Below, piece after piece: positions 47,125-57,483 of a stretch of 64,000 nt of DNA. Position numbers and translations under genes: made by a program. A model generated the notes under the pieces. That model was not told the DNA's origin and ran no database searches. It saw only the letters and a program-made list of their open reading frames with translations. Within the stretch, counting starts at the first letter, position 1. Each line of letters begins with the position of its first letter. Source of the DNA: Oculatella sp. LEGE 06141 (GTDB lineage: Bacteria; Cyanobacteriota; Cyanobacteriia; Elainellales; Elainellaceae); assembly GCF_015207605.1 (NCBI RefSeq), contig NZ_JADEWO010000003.1, forward strand, positions 208,621 through 272,620, given 5' to 3'.

Positions 47125-48860
47125 TGCGGTTGCGCTCCTGTAATGCAGTTTGCTTCTAGTAACACCAGGTTGTTGACGTTTAATACAGAACATTGGTTGA
47201 TTAGTCGAGCCAGGGCAGGTCTTTCGGGTTGGTTTAGCCGCTCGATCGCCTGATTTGCTTCGGGTTGATATTGCATCAGCCAGCTATTGTTGGCGACGTA
47301 ATCGGGTCGAAACGCGCCCCGTTGCAGCAGGATGAAGTCAATGGTATAGGTTTGGATAAACTGCTGGAGTTCACTTAGATCAGGACTATAGTGCGCTCGC
47401 AGCAAATCTACCGTCCGTAAGCGAATGCGGTTGTAATAACCCAGATGAAACGGCAGGGCATATTCCCGTGCGGTTAAGACCGATCGCTGGCTAAAGACGG
47501 CTAAATTTTCGGCCTCTGAGGCCAACGATGCCACGCGAATCGTTTTAGGTTGGTTGGCAAGAAATTCGTATAGTTCGGGCACCTGGCCTTGCACCAGCAC
47601 ATGTCCACTGTGGAAGACAAGCGGTATCCCCGGTACCACCACCGAAGCGATCGCAAATAGCCCAACAGCGGCGATCGCACCATATTGCCACCACCTGAGC
47701 CGATGCCAACGCTGGCGTAACAGCCATCGTCTGCCGGTTTCCAGCAGAATAGTGGCTACTATTCCAGCGGCAAGCGCCATTACCACTCGCAGGCTGTGCT
47801 GGGTATGGCGACTGGGAAAATAGAGCCGCAGCAACAGCAGGTGCGCCAGCGTAAACAGCACCACCGAGGGTATTAGCAGTTCAACCAGAACTTTGATTTC
47901 CTGAGATAGGTGTTGGGTCAGAGGAAAGCGGCGTTTGATTAAGGTCGGTAGCAGCAGGCTTAACCAGATCGTCGTTGGGTAGAACGGTGGAGAAATCCCT
48001 CGATTGCTCACAAGCCAGCGCTGCCAAAAGGGGACATTGAAGAAGGCTCCCCGTCCGTCCGCCTGAAATTCTGGCATCCACACCATTTGCGCCGCCGTTA
48101 CCGTTGGCCCCAGTTCGCCCAGGTTGGGATGAGCGATCGCCAGTGTGCCCAGCGCTACGGCTAACCCGGTTAGCCAAAACAGGTCGTCTCTGCGGTCTGG
48201 CGATCGCCGCAAGCGCTGGTGTTCCCACCGTACCAGCCTTAGCGTCAATACGCCCCCTTCAACGGGCAGCAGAATCGGATAAAACAAGCCTTGCAGGGCG
48301 ATCGCCAGCAAACAGGGAATCAGCGATGTCCAGATAAACGGCTTGGCCTCACGGTTTAACAAAAAATAGAGAAAGGCCAGCAGCAGTACAACCGGAAAGG
48401 CTCTGGAGGTTGCTGAAACCAGATCGCTTCCCAGCCACAGGCTTTGCGTCAAGATGAGCGAGGAAACGAACGCGCCAGCCGGAACGGCAAAAAGTTGCAG
48501 CGTTACCCCAAAGGCAAAGACGGCTGCCAGCACTCCTATGACTGGTGGCAATAGTTTAGCCAGCAACAATGGTTCAATTCCCAGCCGTGCCATACCCACG
48601 TAAAGAGCTTTAAAGCCAGGAGGGGCGATCGCCTGAAAATAATCGGCAATCAAATCATTTTGAAACAGCTCCGGATCAACCCAGCGTTGAAACCAAACCA
48701 CATGTTGCCGTACGTCATCCTGCACCAGGTAGGGCGCACTAAATGCCTCCTGAAGATAGGCTATTCCAAAGTAAATGGGAACAATCAGGCTCAGCCCAAA
48801 CCAAAGCCAGGTTGCCCGGAAGGATTGGGACGTAGAACGATGGAGCAGCTTATGGAGCAT
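47121..48860 (-). CDS. Polytopic GT-C-like membrane protein, paralogue A
   Basis: 579 residues with about ten membrane helices. First luminal loop: LQEAFSAPYLVQDDVRQHVVWFQRWVDPELFQNDLIADYFQ, with the QDD/RQH acidic pair expected of GT-C enzymes. The C-terminal part (RSVLTAREYALPFHLGYYNRIR, LLRAHYSPDLSELQQFIQTYTIDFILL) is soluble. It shares the whole layout with the protein at 48941-50758. Not identified with any named enzyme; likely surface glycan synthesis (inference). Confidence 0.78.
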   Translation of the reverse strand: MLHKLLHRSTSQSFRATWLWFGLSLIVPIYFGIAYLQEAFSAPYLVQDDVRQHVVWFQRWVDPELFQNDLIADYFQAIAPPGFKALYVGMARLGIEPLLLAKLLPPVIGVLAAVFAFGVTLQLFAVPAGAFVSSLILTQSLWLGSDLVSATSRAFPVVLLLAFLYFLLNREAKPFIWTSLIPCLLAIALQGLFYPILLPVEGGVLTLRLVRWEHQRLRRSPDRRDDLFWLTGLAVALGTLAIAHPNLGELGPTVTAAQMVWMPEFQADGRGAFFNVPFWQRWLVSNRGISPPFYPTTIWLSLLLPTLIKRRFPLTQHLSQEIKVLVELLIPSVVLFTLAHLLLLRLYFPSRHTQHSLRVVMALAAGIVATILLETGRRWLLRQRWHRLRWWQYGAIAAVGLFAIASVVVPGIPLVFHSGHVLVQGQVPELYEFLANQPKTIRVASLASEAENLAVFSQRSVLTAREYALPFHLGYYNRIRLRTVDLLRAHYSPDLSELQQFIQTYTIDFILLQRGAFRPDYVANNSWLMQYQPEANQAIERLNQPERPALARLINQCSVLNVNNLVLLEANCITGAQPQ

Positions 48861-48940
48861 AGGAGCAGCAATCGGGTTGCACGCTTAGGGGCTAATTACG
48901 GCTTGGCTAATTACAAGTAGGGCTACGAACGTTGAACCAT

Positions 48941-50758
48941 TCACGATTCCTGGTCGGCCTTATCCGCTTGCTTGGCACTCGCCTCCATAATGCAGGAAGT
49001 ATTGAGCACAACCAGCTTTTTGTTTTTGAAGCGGGTGCAGCGATCGACCAGACGAGTTAAGGCGGGTGTGTTTCCCCGGGCAACCGACTGGACAGCCTGA
49101 TCGTAAACGGGCTGGAACTGCCGTACCCATTCGTTGAGCAGGCGATCGCCGCCTTTGCGCGGAGCCGGGGTGCGGAGGTAAGCCCGGTCAATGAGCCAAA
49201 AATCGATGCCGTAGGCTTGAATAAAGCGCTGCACTTCTGCCAGATCCGGGCTGTATTCTGCCTGAAGTTGCTCGGTGATGCGCTGCCGGAGTTGACCGTA
49301 GTACCCCATTTGATAGGGCACCGAATGTTCCCGGGTGACGAGTACCGATCGCTGGGCAAAACTAGGAATGTCATCAGCTTCGGAACTGAGGGCTGCAATC
49401 AGCGTATCCTTGGGCTGGTTGGCAAAAAAGCGGTATAGCCCTGGAAAATCGCCCGATTTGTAGCGCGTATTGGGAAATTGATAGGCGATCGGCGACAACA
49501 GCAGCAGGGCACTGAGCAAAATAGCAGCGGCGATCGCGCTACTTCGACGCAGCCGTGTTCTGGACAGTTGCGGCTGTTCTGCCCAACGAAACAGAGCATC
49601 CAGCCCAACGGGAACAGCAACCGCAGCGGCCAGAGCGGTCAAAATAATTAGACTATTTTGCGAGTAGCGAGCCGGTAAATAGAGGCGAAACAGAACCGCA
49701 TGAGCCGCGAAAAACATAGCCAGCGAGACGAGTTCTACCTGCACCAGCACAACCAAATGGCGCGATCGCCCAATTAGCGGAAAGCGATCGCGCCACTTTA
49801 ATTCTGCCAGTAGTAACGCTGGCGCAACAAGGCAAAGCGGCATCACCCAAATTAACGCGCCACTGCGCTTGCCGCTGAGCCAAAACTGCCAGACATCTGG
49901 ATCAAAAAAATCCGATCGCCCACCTTTATAAAATTCCGGCATGGTTCTAGCCAGAGACACTGAGAGCGGCCCCCCATACTCTGAAACGTCAAGGGCATAG
50001 GGCAGCATGACGCCACAGGCCACCGCCAGACCAAGGATGCACAGCAGATAGTCGCGGCGATCGGACGACAGTTGTAGCCTGCCATTCCACACTAGCAGCC
50101 GTAGAATCAGGGTTCCCGACATGATGAATACATAGTGTGGATAAAACAACCCCTGGAGTGCGATCGTCACCAGGCAGGGAATCAACGATTTCCAGAGGAA
50201 GGGTTTCGCTTCACGCCGCAGCAGAAAGTACAGAAACGCCAGAAAGATGGGGTACATAAACCCCCTGGCTGTTCCCGACACCACATCATCATGCAGCCAA
50301 AGATTTTGGTTGAGCAGCAAACTGCCGACAAACCCGGCAAACGGAACAGCCAGCAGTTCTAGGCAGAGGCCAAAGCAGAAGACTGTAGTGGCTAGCGTCA
50401 GCAAGATGGGCAGCAGTTTGTTGAACAGCATTGGGTTAATGCCAATACTGGCGGCCAAGCCATAGATGGCGCGATATCCAGATGGGGCGATCGACTGAAA
50501 ATAATCGGCAATCAAATCATTGGGAAACAGCGTCGGGTCAAGGAATCGCTGCATCCAAAACACATGTTGCCGCGCGTCATCTTGAACAACATAAGTGTCA
50601 CTAAAGGCTTGCTGTAACCCCATAATGCCAAACACAGCAGCAAAGGTGAGGCTCAGACTAAACCAAAAGATCAGGTGCCGTTTGGGAACGGTATCGGTTG
50701 CAGGGATAAACAGTAGGTGCCAACGTTTGACCAGCATAGCAGCAGCAAAATCAGCCAA
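48941..50758 (-). CDS. Polytopic GT-C-like membrane protein, paralogue B
   Basis: 605 residues, paralogue of the preceding entry in the same direction, 80 nt upstream of it. Loop LQQAFSDTYVVQDDARQHVFWMQRFLDPTLFPNDLIADYFQS matches it closely, and the C-terminal segment (QRSVLVTREHSVPYQMGYYGQLRQRI, YGIDFWLID) aligns too. The pair probably arose by local tandem duplication. Two consecutive membrane glycosyltransferases may act on one acceptor (inference). Confidence 0.78.
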   Translation of the reverse strand: MADFAAAMLVKRWHLLFIPATDTVPKRHLIFWFSLSLTFAAVFGIMGLQQAFSDTYVVQDDARQHVFWMQRFLDPTLFPNDLIADYFQSIAPSGYRAIYGLAASIGINPMLFNKLLPILLTLATTVFCFGLCLELLAVPFAGFVGSLLLNQNLWLHDDVVSGTARGFMYPIFLAFLYFLLRREAKPFLWKSLIPCLVTIALQGLFYPHYVFIMSGTLILRLLVWNGRLQLSSDRRDYLLCILGLAVACGVMLPYALDVSEYGGPLSVSLARTMPEFYKGGRSDFFDPDVWQFWLSGKRSGALIWVMPLCLVAPALLLAELKWRDRFPLIGRSRHLVVLVQVELVSLAMFFAAHAVLFRLYLPARYSQNSLIILTALAAAVAVPVGLDALFRWAEQPQLSRTRLRRSSAIAAAILLSALLLLSPIAYQFPNTRYKSGDFPGLYRFFANQPKDTLIAALSSEADDIPSFAQRSVLVTREHSVPYQMGYYGQLRQRITEQLQAEYSPDLAEVQRFIQAYGIDFWLIDRAYLRTPAPRKGGDRLLNEWVRQFQPVYDQAVQSVARGNTPALTRLVDRCTRFKNKKLVVLNTSCIMEASAKQADKADQES

Positions 50759-51037
50759 TTTAGTTTTGCAGAAACCCGCCCCAGGAGAAAGCCAGACGGA
50801 TGAACCACTCAGTTCAGGTTAACTAATGAGGGTTGTGGACGCTAGACGTTAAATCATAGGGCCTGTGTGCCCAGGTTGGGGCATCATATTTCAACGAGAT
50901 GGCGATCGCCTGATTGACCACCACTAGGGACTGGCAACCTTCACTGCCCAAAACTGGGTCAGTCTGCTACCGTGTTCTTTTGCGTCAATGAAAGTCTTCC
51001 TGTAGACTTTTGAAGACTTTCGCCTTAGAGCTAAGCA

Positions 51038-52627
51038 ATGGTTGGTGTGAGAGACAAACTGGGTGGATTAGAAAGGCAAAAGAGGCTGCGATCGCGGCAA
51101 TCATGGCTCAGCTATGCTGTCGTTGTCTTGCTCGTTTTGGGCATCTTCTTCCGCTTTGTCAACATCGATCGCAAAGTGTACTGGGTCGATGAGGTTTATA
51201 CCTCGTTGCGAAGCTCAGGCCATACCCAGCGAGAATTGGTCAGGCAAATTTTTAACGGTCAAGAAGTGACGGTGGCCGATTTGCAAGCCTATCAACATCT
51301 CAGCCCGGATAAAGATTGGGGAGATACGCTTCAGGCGTTAAAGGGCAATGCCGAACACGCGCCGCTTTACTTTCTGCTACTGCGGTTTTGGATGCAAGCC
51401 TTTGGCAGTTCCGTCGCCACGGTGAGAACCCTTTCGGCTCTGTTTAGTCTGCTGGCCTTTCCGTGTTTATATTGGCTTTGCCGCGAACTGTTCGCAGCGC
51501 CTGCGGTGAAGTGGGTGGCGGTTAGTCTCTTTGCCATCTCGCCGTTGCATGTGCTGTATGCTCAGGAGGCGCGACAGTATAGTTTGTGGACGGTCATGGT
51601 GCTGCTGTCGAGTGCAACGTTGCTGTGGGCGATGCGAACTAAAACTCGTCGGAGTTGGATAGCCTATGGGGTCGCGGTGGCCTTGGGGCTGTACACCCAT
51701 TTGCTGTTTGCCCTGGTGGCGATCGCCCATGCCCTGTATGTTCTGGTCATCGAAAAGCTACGGCCAACCCGTACAGTGTTGCGCTATTTGCTGGCATCTG
51801 GCCTGGGGGCGCTGGCCTTTATGCCGTGGGTGGTGGTGGTTGCTACCAGTATGCGCCAAATTCAAACGACAACCGACTTTTTAACCCGAAAACAATCCCT
51901 CTCTCGCTTAATAGACGGCTGGTTTTTGGATATCAACCGTGTCTTTCTTGACCTACAGCTCGGCTCGTTTAATTTTGTGTTGGTTTTGGTGGTGGCGATC
52001 GCTCTATTTGCCCTTTGTCGCCATGCCCCAAGGCGAACCTGGCTGATGGTGGTGGCGTTGATGGGGGTTAACTTCTTCGCCCTGGCGGTTCCCGACCTGG
52101 CTTTGGGCGGAATGCGATCGATGCAGGTGCGTTATCTAATTCCGTTTTATTTAGGAATTCAACTGGCTCTGGCGTATGGGTTTGCCTATTATGCCGTTCG
52201 GGTCGGTGCCTGGTGGCAAAAGCTGTGTCGGGTGGTGCTGGTCGGAATGATTGTAGCTGGCATCATTTCCTGCGTTAACAGTGCCCAGGCTGAAGTGTGG
52301 TGGAACAAAAGCCTACCCAAGTCTTCCCACTATCCCAGAGCGGCAGACATTGTGAATAAGGCCGATCGCCCCCTGTTAATCAGTGACAGTAACCCAATCG
52401 GCATGTTGTCGTTCAGCTATCTAACTGATAGTGACGTTCGTTTTCGGCTGGTGACTCAGCCCGGAGCGCTCAAGCCGTTTGATGATGTGGGCACAGTCTA
52501 TGCCCTGACTCCCTCCAATCAACTCAAAGCCCGGTTAAAGAACAGGTTGAACTATCAAATGGTGCCCGTCCTGAAAAAGGATGGCAAACCCTATTTGTGG
52601 CAATTGCAGAAATCTCAAGAGGAATAG
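51038..52627 (+). CDS. Glycosyltransferase family 39-like protein (GT-C)
   Basis: 529 residues. Short basic N-terminus, then about 11 membrane helices. The first loop NIDRKVYWVDEVYTSLRSSGHT has the Asp-Glu (DE) pair typical of the PMT/ArnT/YkcA-like GT39 family; FAISPLHVLYAQEARQYSLW is a second hallmark (PMT-2 domain). ATG at 51038. It uses a lipid-linked sugar to modify a periplasmic acceptor. Divergent from the pair at 47121-50758. Confidence 0.85.
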   Translation: MVGVRDKLGGLERQKRLRSRQSWLSYAVVVLLVLGIFFRFVNIDRKVYWVDEVYTSLRSSGHTQRELVRQIFNGQEVTVADLQAYQHLSPDKDWGDTLQALKGNAEHAPLYFLLLRFWMQAFGSSVATVRTLSALFSLLAFPCLYWLCRELFAAPAVKWVAVSLFAISPLHVLYAQEARQYSLWTVMVLLSSATLLWAMRTKTRRSWIAYGVAVALGLYTHLLFALVAIAHALYVLVIEKLRPTRTVLRYLLASGLGALAFMPWVVVVATSMRQIQTTTDFLTRKQSLSRLIDGWFLDINRVFLDLQLGSFNFVLVLVVAIALFALCRHAPRRTWLMVVALMGVNFFALAVPDLALGGMRSMQVRYLIPFYLGIQLALAYGFAYYAVRVGAWWQKLCRVVLVGMIVAGIISCVNSAQAEVWWNKSLPKSSHYPRAADIVNKADRPLLISDSNPIGMLSFSYLTDSDVRFRLVTQPGALKPFDDVGTVYALTPSNQLKARLKNRLNYQMVPVLKKDGKPYLWQLQKSQEE

Positions 52628-52665
52628 AAAGCGTCGCGATCGCAGCCATATCTATAGCCCCTAGA

Positions 52666-52717
52666 CCGTTTGAACTGACCGTCTAAACTGGCTGTCTAAA
52701 CTGATATGTGTAAACGG
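52666..52717. repeat. 13-bp tandem repeat, about four degenerate copies
   Basis: Units CCGTTTGAACTGA, CCGTCTAAACTGG, CTGTCTAAACTGA and TATGTGTAAACGG in tandem, downstream of the GT39-like gene. Sequence unrelated to the array at 44404, though the period is the same. Confidence 0.65.
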
Positions 52718-52756
52718 TGTCTTAAAGGGTGTTTGAAAAGTAACTTTTACGTCTCG

Positions 52757-52827
52757 GTAGGGGCGAAGCATTCGGTAGACATGTCCCGGTTGTTCCAGCC
52801 ATCCTGATTCGAATGCTTCGCCCCTAC
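52757..52827. repeat. 71-bp palindromic repeat, copy 1
   Basis: Arms GTAGGGGCGAAGCATTCGG and CGAATGCTTCGCCCCTAC enclose about 34 nt. The same arms, slightly diverged, occur at 63592-63664. Non-coding; it forms a strong RNA or DNA hairpin. A GGTGTTTGAAAAGTA stretch 20 nt earlier resembles the outer repeat of the 152-bp element, so this family may nest in it. Confidence 0.75.
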
Positions 52828-52908
52828 ACCCCACACCCATCTTGGCGAGACTGTGGCTCACTCGATTGAAAACTGCTGTAAGCCAGGTTAAGCACCGTCA
52901 TCACAGGA

Positions 52909-53991
52909 TTATGCTGCTTTACGGGCGATCCAGTACTTACTCATGAAGTGGGTTTCGGTGGTGACGGTCGTAAAGCCTGCCTTTTCCAGGCGATCGCTCA
53001 TGTCGTCGTTGATGTAGTTCCGATAGTAAGGTTCATGGAACATACGGGCGAAATTTTCCATGGCTGGAGCCAGTTCAGGCGATTCGCTCATCTGCACCGA
53101 ATCACAAATAATAAATGTGCCACCCGGTTTGACGACCCGATAGCATTCGTTAATCACATGCTGACGGACTGCGGCAGGCAATTCATGGAACAGGAAGACA
53201 CAGGTAATCCCGTGGAAATAGTTGTCGAGATAGGGCAGTTCTTCCGCGTTCGCCTGAATCAGTTGGGGTAACTCCCCCGGAATCTCGGAAAGAACCTGGT
53301 TTGCCTTCCGCAGATATGCAGGCGATAGATCGACCCCAAATAATGACGCTTGGGGCAAGCCTCCCCGGAGCATCCGCAACGTGCGACCCGTGCCACAGGC
53401 CACATCTAGCACTTTTACCTGGTGAGGGGCGATCGGTTCAAACTCGGTTAATCCCTGCTTCAGCGGAGCCAGAACCCGTCGCCGCATCGCATCGGCAGAA
53501 CCATTAAACAAAATCTCGACCTGCAAATCATAAAGATTGGCAGACTCATCGCTCAAATACCCATCGGTTTGATGGTGAAAGTTCTGGATGTAGTAACTGG
53601 GATAACCTTCGGTTTGAACCGTGGGTGAGAAGTCCTGGTAGCGTTTTTCGTTGGCTCGTTTCCAGATGTGGGGCATGTCCAGCCACAGCGTCGGGTAAAA
53701 CCGGAAAAAGTCTTCCCAGGGATTATCAAACAGCAAACTGGTAGGATATACGCCTCGCTCAGCGTCCTGCCAGTCTACCTCTTGCAAATCGTTCAGCCGT
53801 TTCTGAATGTAAAACAACAGATCGGTTGGGATGGGAGCGGTTTTTTCTAGTTTGGGCGGAGACAATAGCTGTAAGAGCTGAGTACTAATCGTTTTGTGGG
53901 CAAGGCCGAAATAAGACTTACCTTGCTGAAAAGATTGATATGCCAGCTTTGTTAACGGTTCAGCAGCCATTCGTGAAATCGCTTCATTCAT
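52909..53991 (-). CDS. Class I SAM-dependent methyltransferase
   Basis: 360 residues. N-terminal helical region of about 150 residues, then a Rossmann methyltransferase domain with motif I VLDVACGTGRTLRML near 195, VDLSPAYLRKA near 220 and the post-motif FHGITCVFLFHELP near 265, EC(Y)RVVKPGGTFIICDS. Target unknown; small-molecule or lipid methylation is as likely as protein. Stands alone on the minus strand. Confidence 0.87.
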   Translation of the reverse strand: MNEAISRMAAEPLTKLAYQSFQQGKSYFGLAHKTISTQLLQLLSPPKLEKTAPIPTDLLFYIQKRLNDLQEVDWQDAERGVYPTSLLFDNPWEDFFRFYPTLWLDMPHIWKRANEKRYQDFSPTVQTEGYPSYYIQNFHHQTDGYLSDESANLYDLQVEILFNGSADAMRRRVLAPLKQGLTEFEPIAPHQVKVLDVACGTGRTLRMLRGGLPQASLFGVDLSPAYLRKANQVLSEIPGELPQLIQANAEELPYLDNYFHGITCVFLFHELPAAVRQHVINECYRVVKPGGTFIICDSVQMSESPELAPAMENFARMFHEPYYRNYINDDMSDRLEKAGFTTVTTETHFMSKYWIARKAA

Positions 53992-54318
53992 TCAATACGT
54001 TGTTCTTATTGTAAATAACTGTAACGAAGACGGGGTAAGTCTCAGGATTGATGATGGCAAACATTTACGTTGAGTTGCAGACGTGCCGTAATAGATTTGC
54101 CTCTGTAGCAATGCTCAGATACGAACAACTGATTTGAGCGATGTAAGGTGCATCCAGGGGTGTAGATGCTGTCAGGGACATTGAAAACCGCTCAACGCTT
54201 CATAATTGTGCTGAAGAATAATCACTTCGGGTACACTGCTACGGTTAGGGCTTGCCCTTGGCATTGTTTGAACCGCTTCACCTAACTGCTTGGCTTGGAA
54301 AAAGTCGTAGGAATTTGC
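53992..54318. other. Intergenic region upstream of the Cax gene
   Basis: About 325 bases between divergent methyltransferase and Ca2+/H+ exchanger genes. Both promoters should lie here; no gene, repeat or clear regulatory motif is seen. Confidence 0.5.
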
Positions 54319-55437
54319 ATGTCGATTAAAAATTTAATCTTCACAGTTTTGCTGGTGTTTGTCCCCGTTTCTATCCTGGGGCATTTCCTGGAATGGGATG
54401 CGCTCGTTCTCTTTATTGTGGCAGCGCTGGCGATCGTCCCTTTGGCGGCCTGGATGGGAACGGCCACTGAAGAAATTGCTGTGGTGGCTGGCCCGTCTCT
54501 GGGTGGGCTGCTCAACGCCACCTTTGGCAATGCGACGGAACTGATCATTGCTTTTATTGCCCTTCAGGCAGGGCTGGTTGACGTGGTGAAAGCCAGTATC
54601 ACCGGGTCAATTATTGGTAACCTGTTGCTGGTGATGGGGTTATCGATGCTGTTGGGTGGACTGCGCTATAAAGAGCAAGAGTTTCAACCCCTACTGGCGC
54701 GGGTCAACGCCTCATCCATGAACCTGGCTGTGATTGCCATGCTGGTGCCCACAGCGGTTGGCTTTACGTCTAGCGGCATCGATGAACTGACGCTGCAACG
54801 GTTATCCAGTTCGGTTGCGATCGTGCTAATTCTGGTTTATGGCCTGACCTTGCTTTTCTCCATGAAAACCCACAGTTATCTTTACGATGTGGGGGTGGCT
54901 GGCCTGGAGTCGGACGAACCTGGTGTAATTGGTGAAGCAGAAAGTCACTCCGCTGAGAAGCCAAACTTGTGGCTCTGGGTGGGAGTGTTGCTGGCAGCTA
55001 CAGTATTGGTGGCGATCGAATCCGAGTTTTTGGTGGGTTCCTTAGAAGCGGCCACCAAGCAGTTGGGTTTAACTGAGCTGTTTACCGGGGTGATCCTGCT
55101 GCCCATTATTGGCAACGCGGCAGAACACACCACCGCTGTGGTGGTTGCCATCAAGAACAAAATGGATCTGTCCGTTTCGGTTGCGGTGGGTTCCAGTCTG
55201 CAAATTGCGCTCTTTGTTGCGCCTGTGTTGGTGCTGGCCGGTTTGGTAATGGGGCAACCGATGGATCTCAACTTCAACCCGTTTGAACTGGTGGCGGTTG
55301 CCGTTGCCGTACTGATTGCGAATTCAATTAGCTCGGATGGCAAATCTAACTGGCTGGAAGGGACGCTGTTGTTGGCGACCTATGCGGTTTTAGGATTAGC
55401 TTTCTACTTCCATCCGGTAATTGACGGACTCGGTTAA
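54319..55437 (+). CDS. cax: Calcium/proton exchanger (Cax family)
   Basis: 372 residues with about 11 membrane helices. The two signature repeats are visible: [13 protein letters not shown] near 73 and [13 protein letters not shown] near 265, whose Asn/Glu residues bind Ca2+. An acidic loop ([17 protein letters not shown]) separates the halves. Exchanges Ca2+ for H+ at the cell or thylakoid membrane. ATG at 54319 has AGGA 8 nt upstream; a TTG at 54295 is discarded. It ends at the shared terminator 55460-55488. Confidence 0.93.
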   Translation: MSIKNLIFTVLLVFVPVSILGHFLEWDALVLFIVAALAIVPLAAWMGTATEEIAVVAGPSLGGLLNATFGNATELIIAFIALQAGLVDVVKASITGSIIGNLLLVMGLSMLLGGLRYKEQEFQPLLARVNASSMNLAVIAMLVPTAVGFTSSGIDELTLQRLSSSVAIVLILVYGLTLLFSMKTHSYLYDVGVAGLESDEPGVIGEAESHSAEKPNLWLWVGVLLAATVLVAIESEFLVGSLEAATKQLGLTELFTGVILLPIIGNAAEHTTAVVVAIKNKMDLSVSVAVGSSLQIALFVAPVLVLAGLVMGQPMDLNFNPFELVAVAVAVLIANSISSDGKSNWLEGTLLLATYAVLGLAFYFHPVIDGLG

Positions 55438-55459
55438 AGCATTAACTCAGGTCAACAAG

Positions 55460-55488
55460 AAACCCCTCCTGCTAGGCAGGAGGGGTTT
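55460..55488. terminator. Bidirectional terminator between cax and ftsH
   Basis: Perfect 13-bp stem AAACCCCTCCTGC / GCAGGAGGGGTTT with a 3-nt loop and a T-run on the plus side. It lies between two converging genes. Confidence 0.92.
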
Positions 55489-55509
55489 TTGATAAATGGA
55501 GCGATGGAC

Positions 55510-57483
55510 TTAGTTTGCTTTTGCCGTGAGTTGCTGTTCGGGTAGGGTTACCTTCTCGGCCACGATCTTGCGGAACTGCTCCCCTTCAATGGTTTCTTGC
55601 TCCAGCAATAGATCGACTAGCTGATCTAACAGTTCTCGGTTTTCCCGCACCACACGACGCGCATCCTGATAGCAGCGAGTGGCGATCGTCCGCACCTGTT
55701 GATCGACTTTCATCGCCACTTCTTCAGAGTATTCTGTGCGCGACATCAAGTCTCGACCCAGGAAGACTTCACTACTGCCGCTTTCCAGGGCAAAAGGACC
55801 CAAATCAGACATGCCGTAGCGAGTCACCATTTCTCTGGCAAGGTCGGCCACCACACGGATATCGTTGCTGGCACCCACTGTAATTTCGGCATCGCCAAAT
55901 ACCTCTTCCTCGGCAGCACGACCCCCCAGGGCGATCGTAATCCGATCGAGCAACCAGGAGCGGGTGTACAGTCCGCTATCAATCATGTCCTCGTTAAAGG
56001 TTTGTTGAGCAAATCCGCCAATGCCGCCCGAACGAGGAATAATCGTGACTTTGTTGAGCGGATCGGAATTCTTCAGCAGGGTCATTAACAGGGCATGACC
56101 AACTTCATGGTAAGCAATGATTCGTTTCTTTTTGCTATCCATCAACGGAGCCATTGCCATGCCGGTTGTCACCCGATCGATCGCGTCATCGATTTCGAGC
56201 AACGTAACGGCATCTTTGCGGCGACGAGCCGTTAAAATGGCCGCTTCGTTTAGCATGTTGGCTAGTTCGGCTCCAGAAAAACCAGGCGTGCGACGGGCAA
56301 TCGCTTCTAGAGACACATCTGGATCAAGCTTCTTGTTCCGGGCATGAACCTGGAGGATGCCCAACCGACCATTGAAGCCGGGTAAGTCTACCTGAATCTG
56401 ACGGTCAAAGCGACCGGGACGCAGCAGGGCAGAATCCAACACATCAGGACGGTTCGTTGCCGCAATGATGATGATGCCTGTGTTGCCCTCAAACCCGTCC
56501 ATCTCGGTCAGAAGCTGGTTAAGCGTCTGCTCACGCTCATCGTTTCCACCTCCAATCCCCGCACCCCGTTGCCGTCCTACTGCGTCAATCTCATCAATGA
56601 AGATGATGCAGGGGGCATTCTCCTTCGCCTTCTTGAACAGGTCGCGCACACGGGAAGCACCGACCCCAACAAACATTTCCACAAACTCTGAACCGGAGAT
56701 GCTGAAGAAGGGGACACCTGCTTCTCCGGCGATCGCCTTGGCCAGAAGGGTTTTCCCGGTTCCGGGCGGGCCAATCAGCAGCACCCCTTTGGGAATTTTG
56801 GCACCCACCGCAGTGAAGCGCTCTGGCTTTTTAAGGAAGGTGACGACTTCCTGCAATTCTTCTTTGGCTTCTTCAATGCCAGCCACATCATCGAACATGA
56901 TGCCGGTTTTAGATTCCATCGAGAAGCGAGCTTTGGATTTGCCAAAGTTCATCGCCTGTCCCGAAGCGTTGCTGGAACGGCGCAAAATCATCAGCAGGCC
57001 AATGATGAGCAGGAAGGCGAGTAGGGCATGGGTCACTAACCACGCGATCGCCCCGCCATCGGCAGATGGCTGAACTTCCAGGTCAACATTGTTGGTGCGA
57101 GCCGCTTCAATTAGCTCGGAGTTGCGATCGCCAGCAAACAAAGGAACTTCCTGAGTCACCTGGTCGCGTGGCTGATTTCTTAACTGCACTTCTGCGATCC
57201 CGCGCACGGGGTCAATTTCAATCCGTGTAACTTCCCCTTCTTCGATCCGTTGCAGCAAGTCGCTGTAACTAATTGGATCGCGAGCCGTAGCCTGTGCCAG
57301 GGCAGGCGGACTCACCATCACACTCTGCAATACCATCCAAATGGCCGTGATCGCTCCTGCCGCTACGGTGGAACCTTTGCTCAGCGACTTCTCCCGCTGA
57401 GAGGGGATCTTCTCTTCAGAGTGAGAAAGTTGATGATCTGCTCGTTTGTTGAAACGCTTCATATGTGAATTGCCTTTTCCCAT
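55510..57483 (-). CDS. ftsH: ATP-dependent membrane protease FtsH
   Basis: 657 residues. Two membrane helices near 37-62 and 145-167 flank a luminal loop; the AAA+ module has Walker A GPPGTGKT (238-245) and Walker B IIFIDEID (293-300); the zinc protease motif HEVGH is at 459-463. Sequence resembles FtsH1/2-type, which degrade damaged D1 in PSII repair, though the N-terminus has an extra basic stretch and a signal-like [16 protein letters not shown] precedes the ATG at 57483 by 12 nt. Confidence 0.95.
   Translation of the reverse strand: MGKGNSHMKRFNKRADHQLSHSEEKIPSQREKSLSKGSTVAAGAITAIWMVLQSVMVSPPALAQATARDPISYSDLLQRIEEGEVTRIEIDPVRGIAEVQLRNQPRDQVTQEVPLFAGDRNSELIEAARTNNVDLEVQPSADGGAIAWLVTHALLAFLLIIGLLMILRRSSNASGQAMNFGKSKARFSMESKTGIMFDDVAGIEEAKEELQEVVTFLKKPERFTAVGAKIPKGVLLIGPPGTGKTLLAKAIAGEAGVPFFSISGSEFVEMFVGVGASRVRDLFKKAKENAPCIIFIDEIDAVGRQRGAGIGGGNDEREQTLNQLLTEMDGFEGNTGIIIIAATNRPDVLDSALLRPGRFDRQIQVDLPGFNGRLGILQVHARNKKLDPDVSLEAIARRTPGFSGAELANMLNEAAILTARRRKDAVTLLEIDDAIDRVTTGMAMAPLMDSKKKRIIAYHEVGHALLMTLLKNSDPLNKVTIIPRSGGIGGFAQQTFNEDMIDSGLYTRSWLLDRITIALGGRAAEEEVFGDAEITVGASNDIRVVADLAREMVTRYGMSDLGPFALESGSSEVFLGRDLMSRTEYSEEVAMKVDQQVRTIATRCYQDARRVVRENRELLDQLVDLLLEQETIEGEQFRKIVAEKVTLPEQQLTAKAN

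Noticed and set aside
56465..57073. 202-codon plus-strand frame antisense to ftsH
   Set aside because: Shadow of the conserved AAA+ coding sequence; composition Ser/Met-rich and artefactual.
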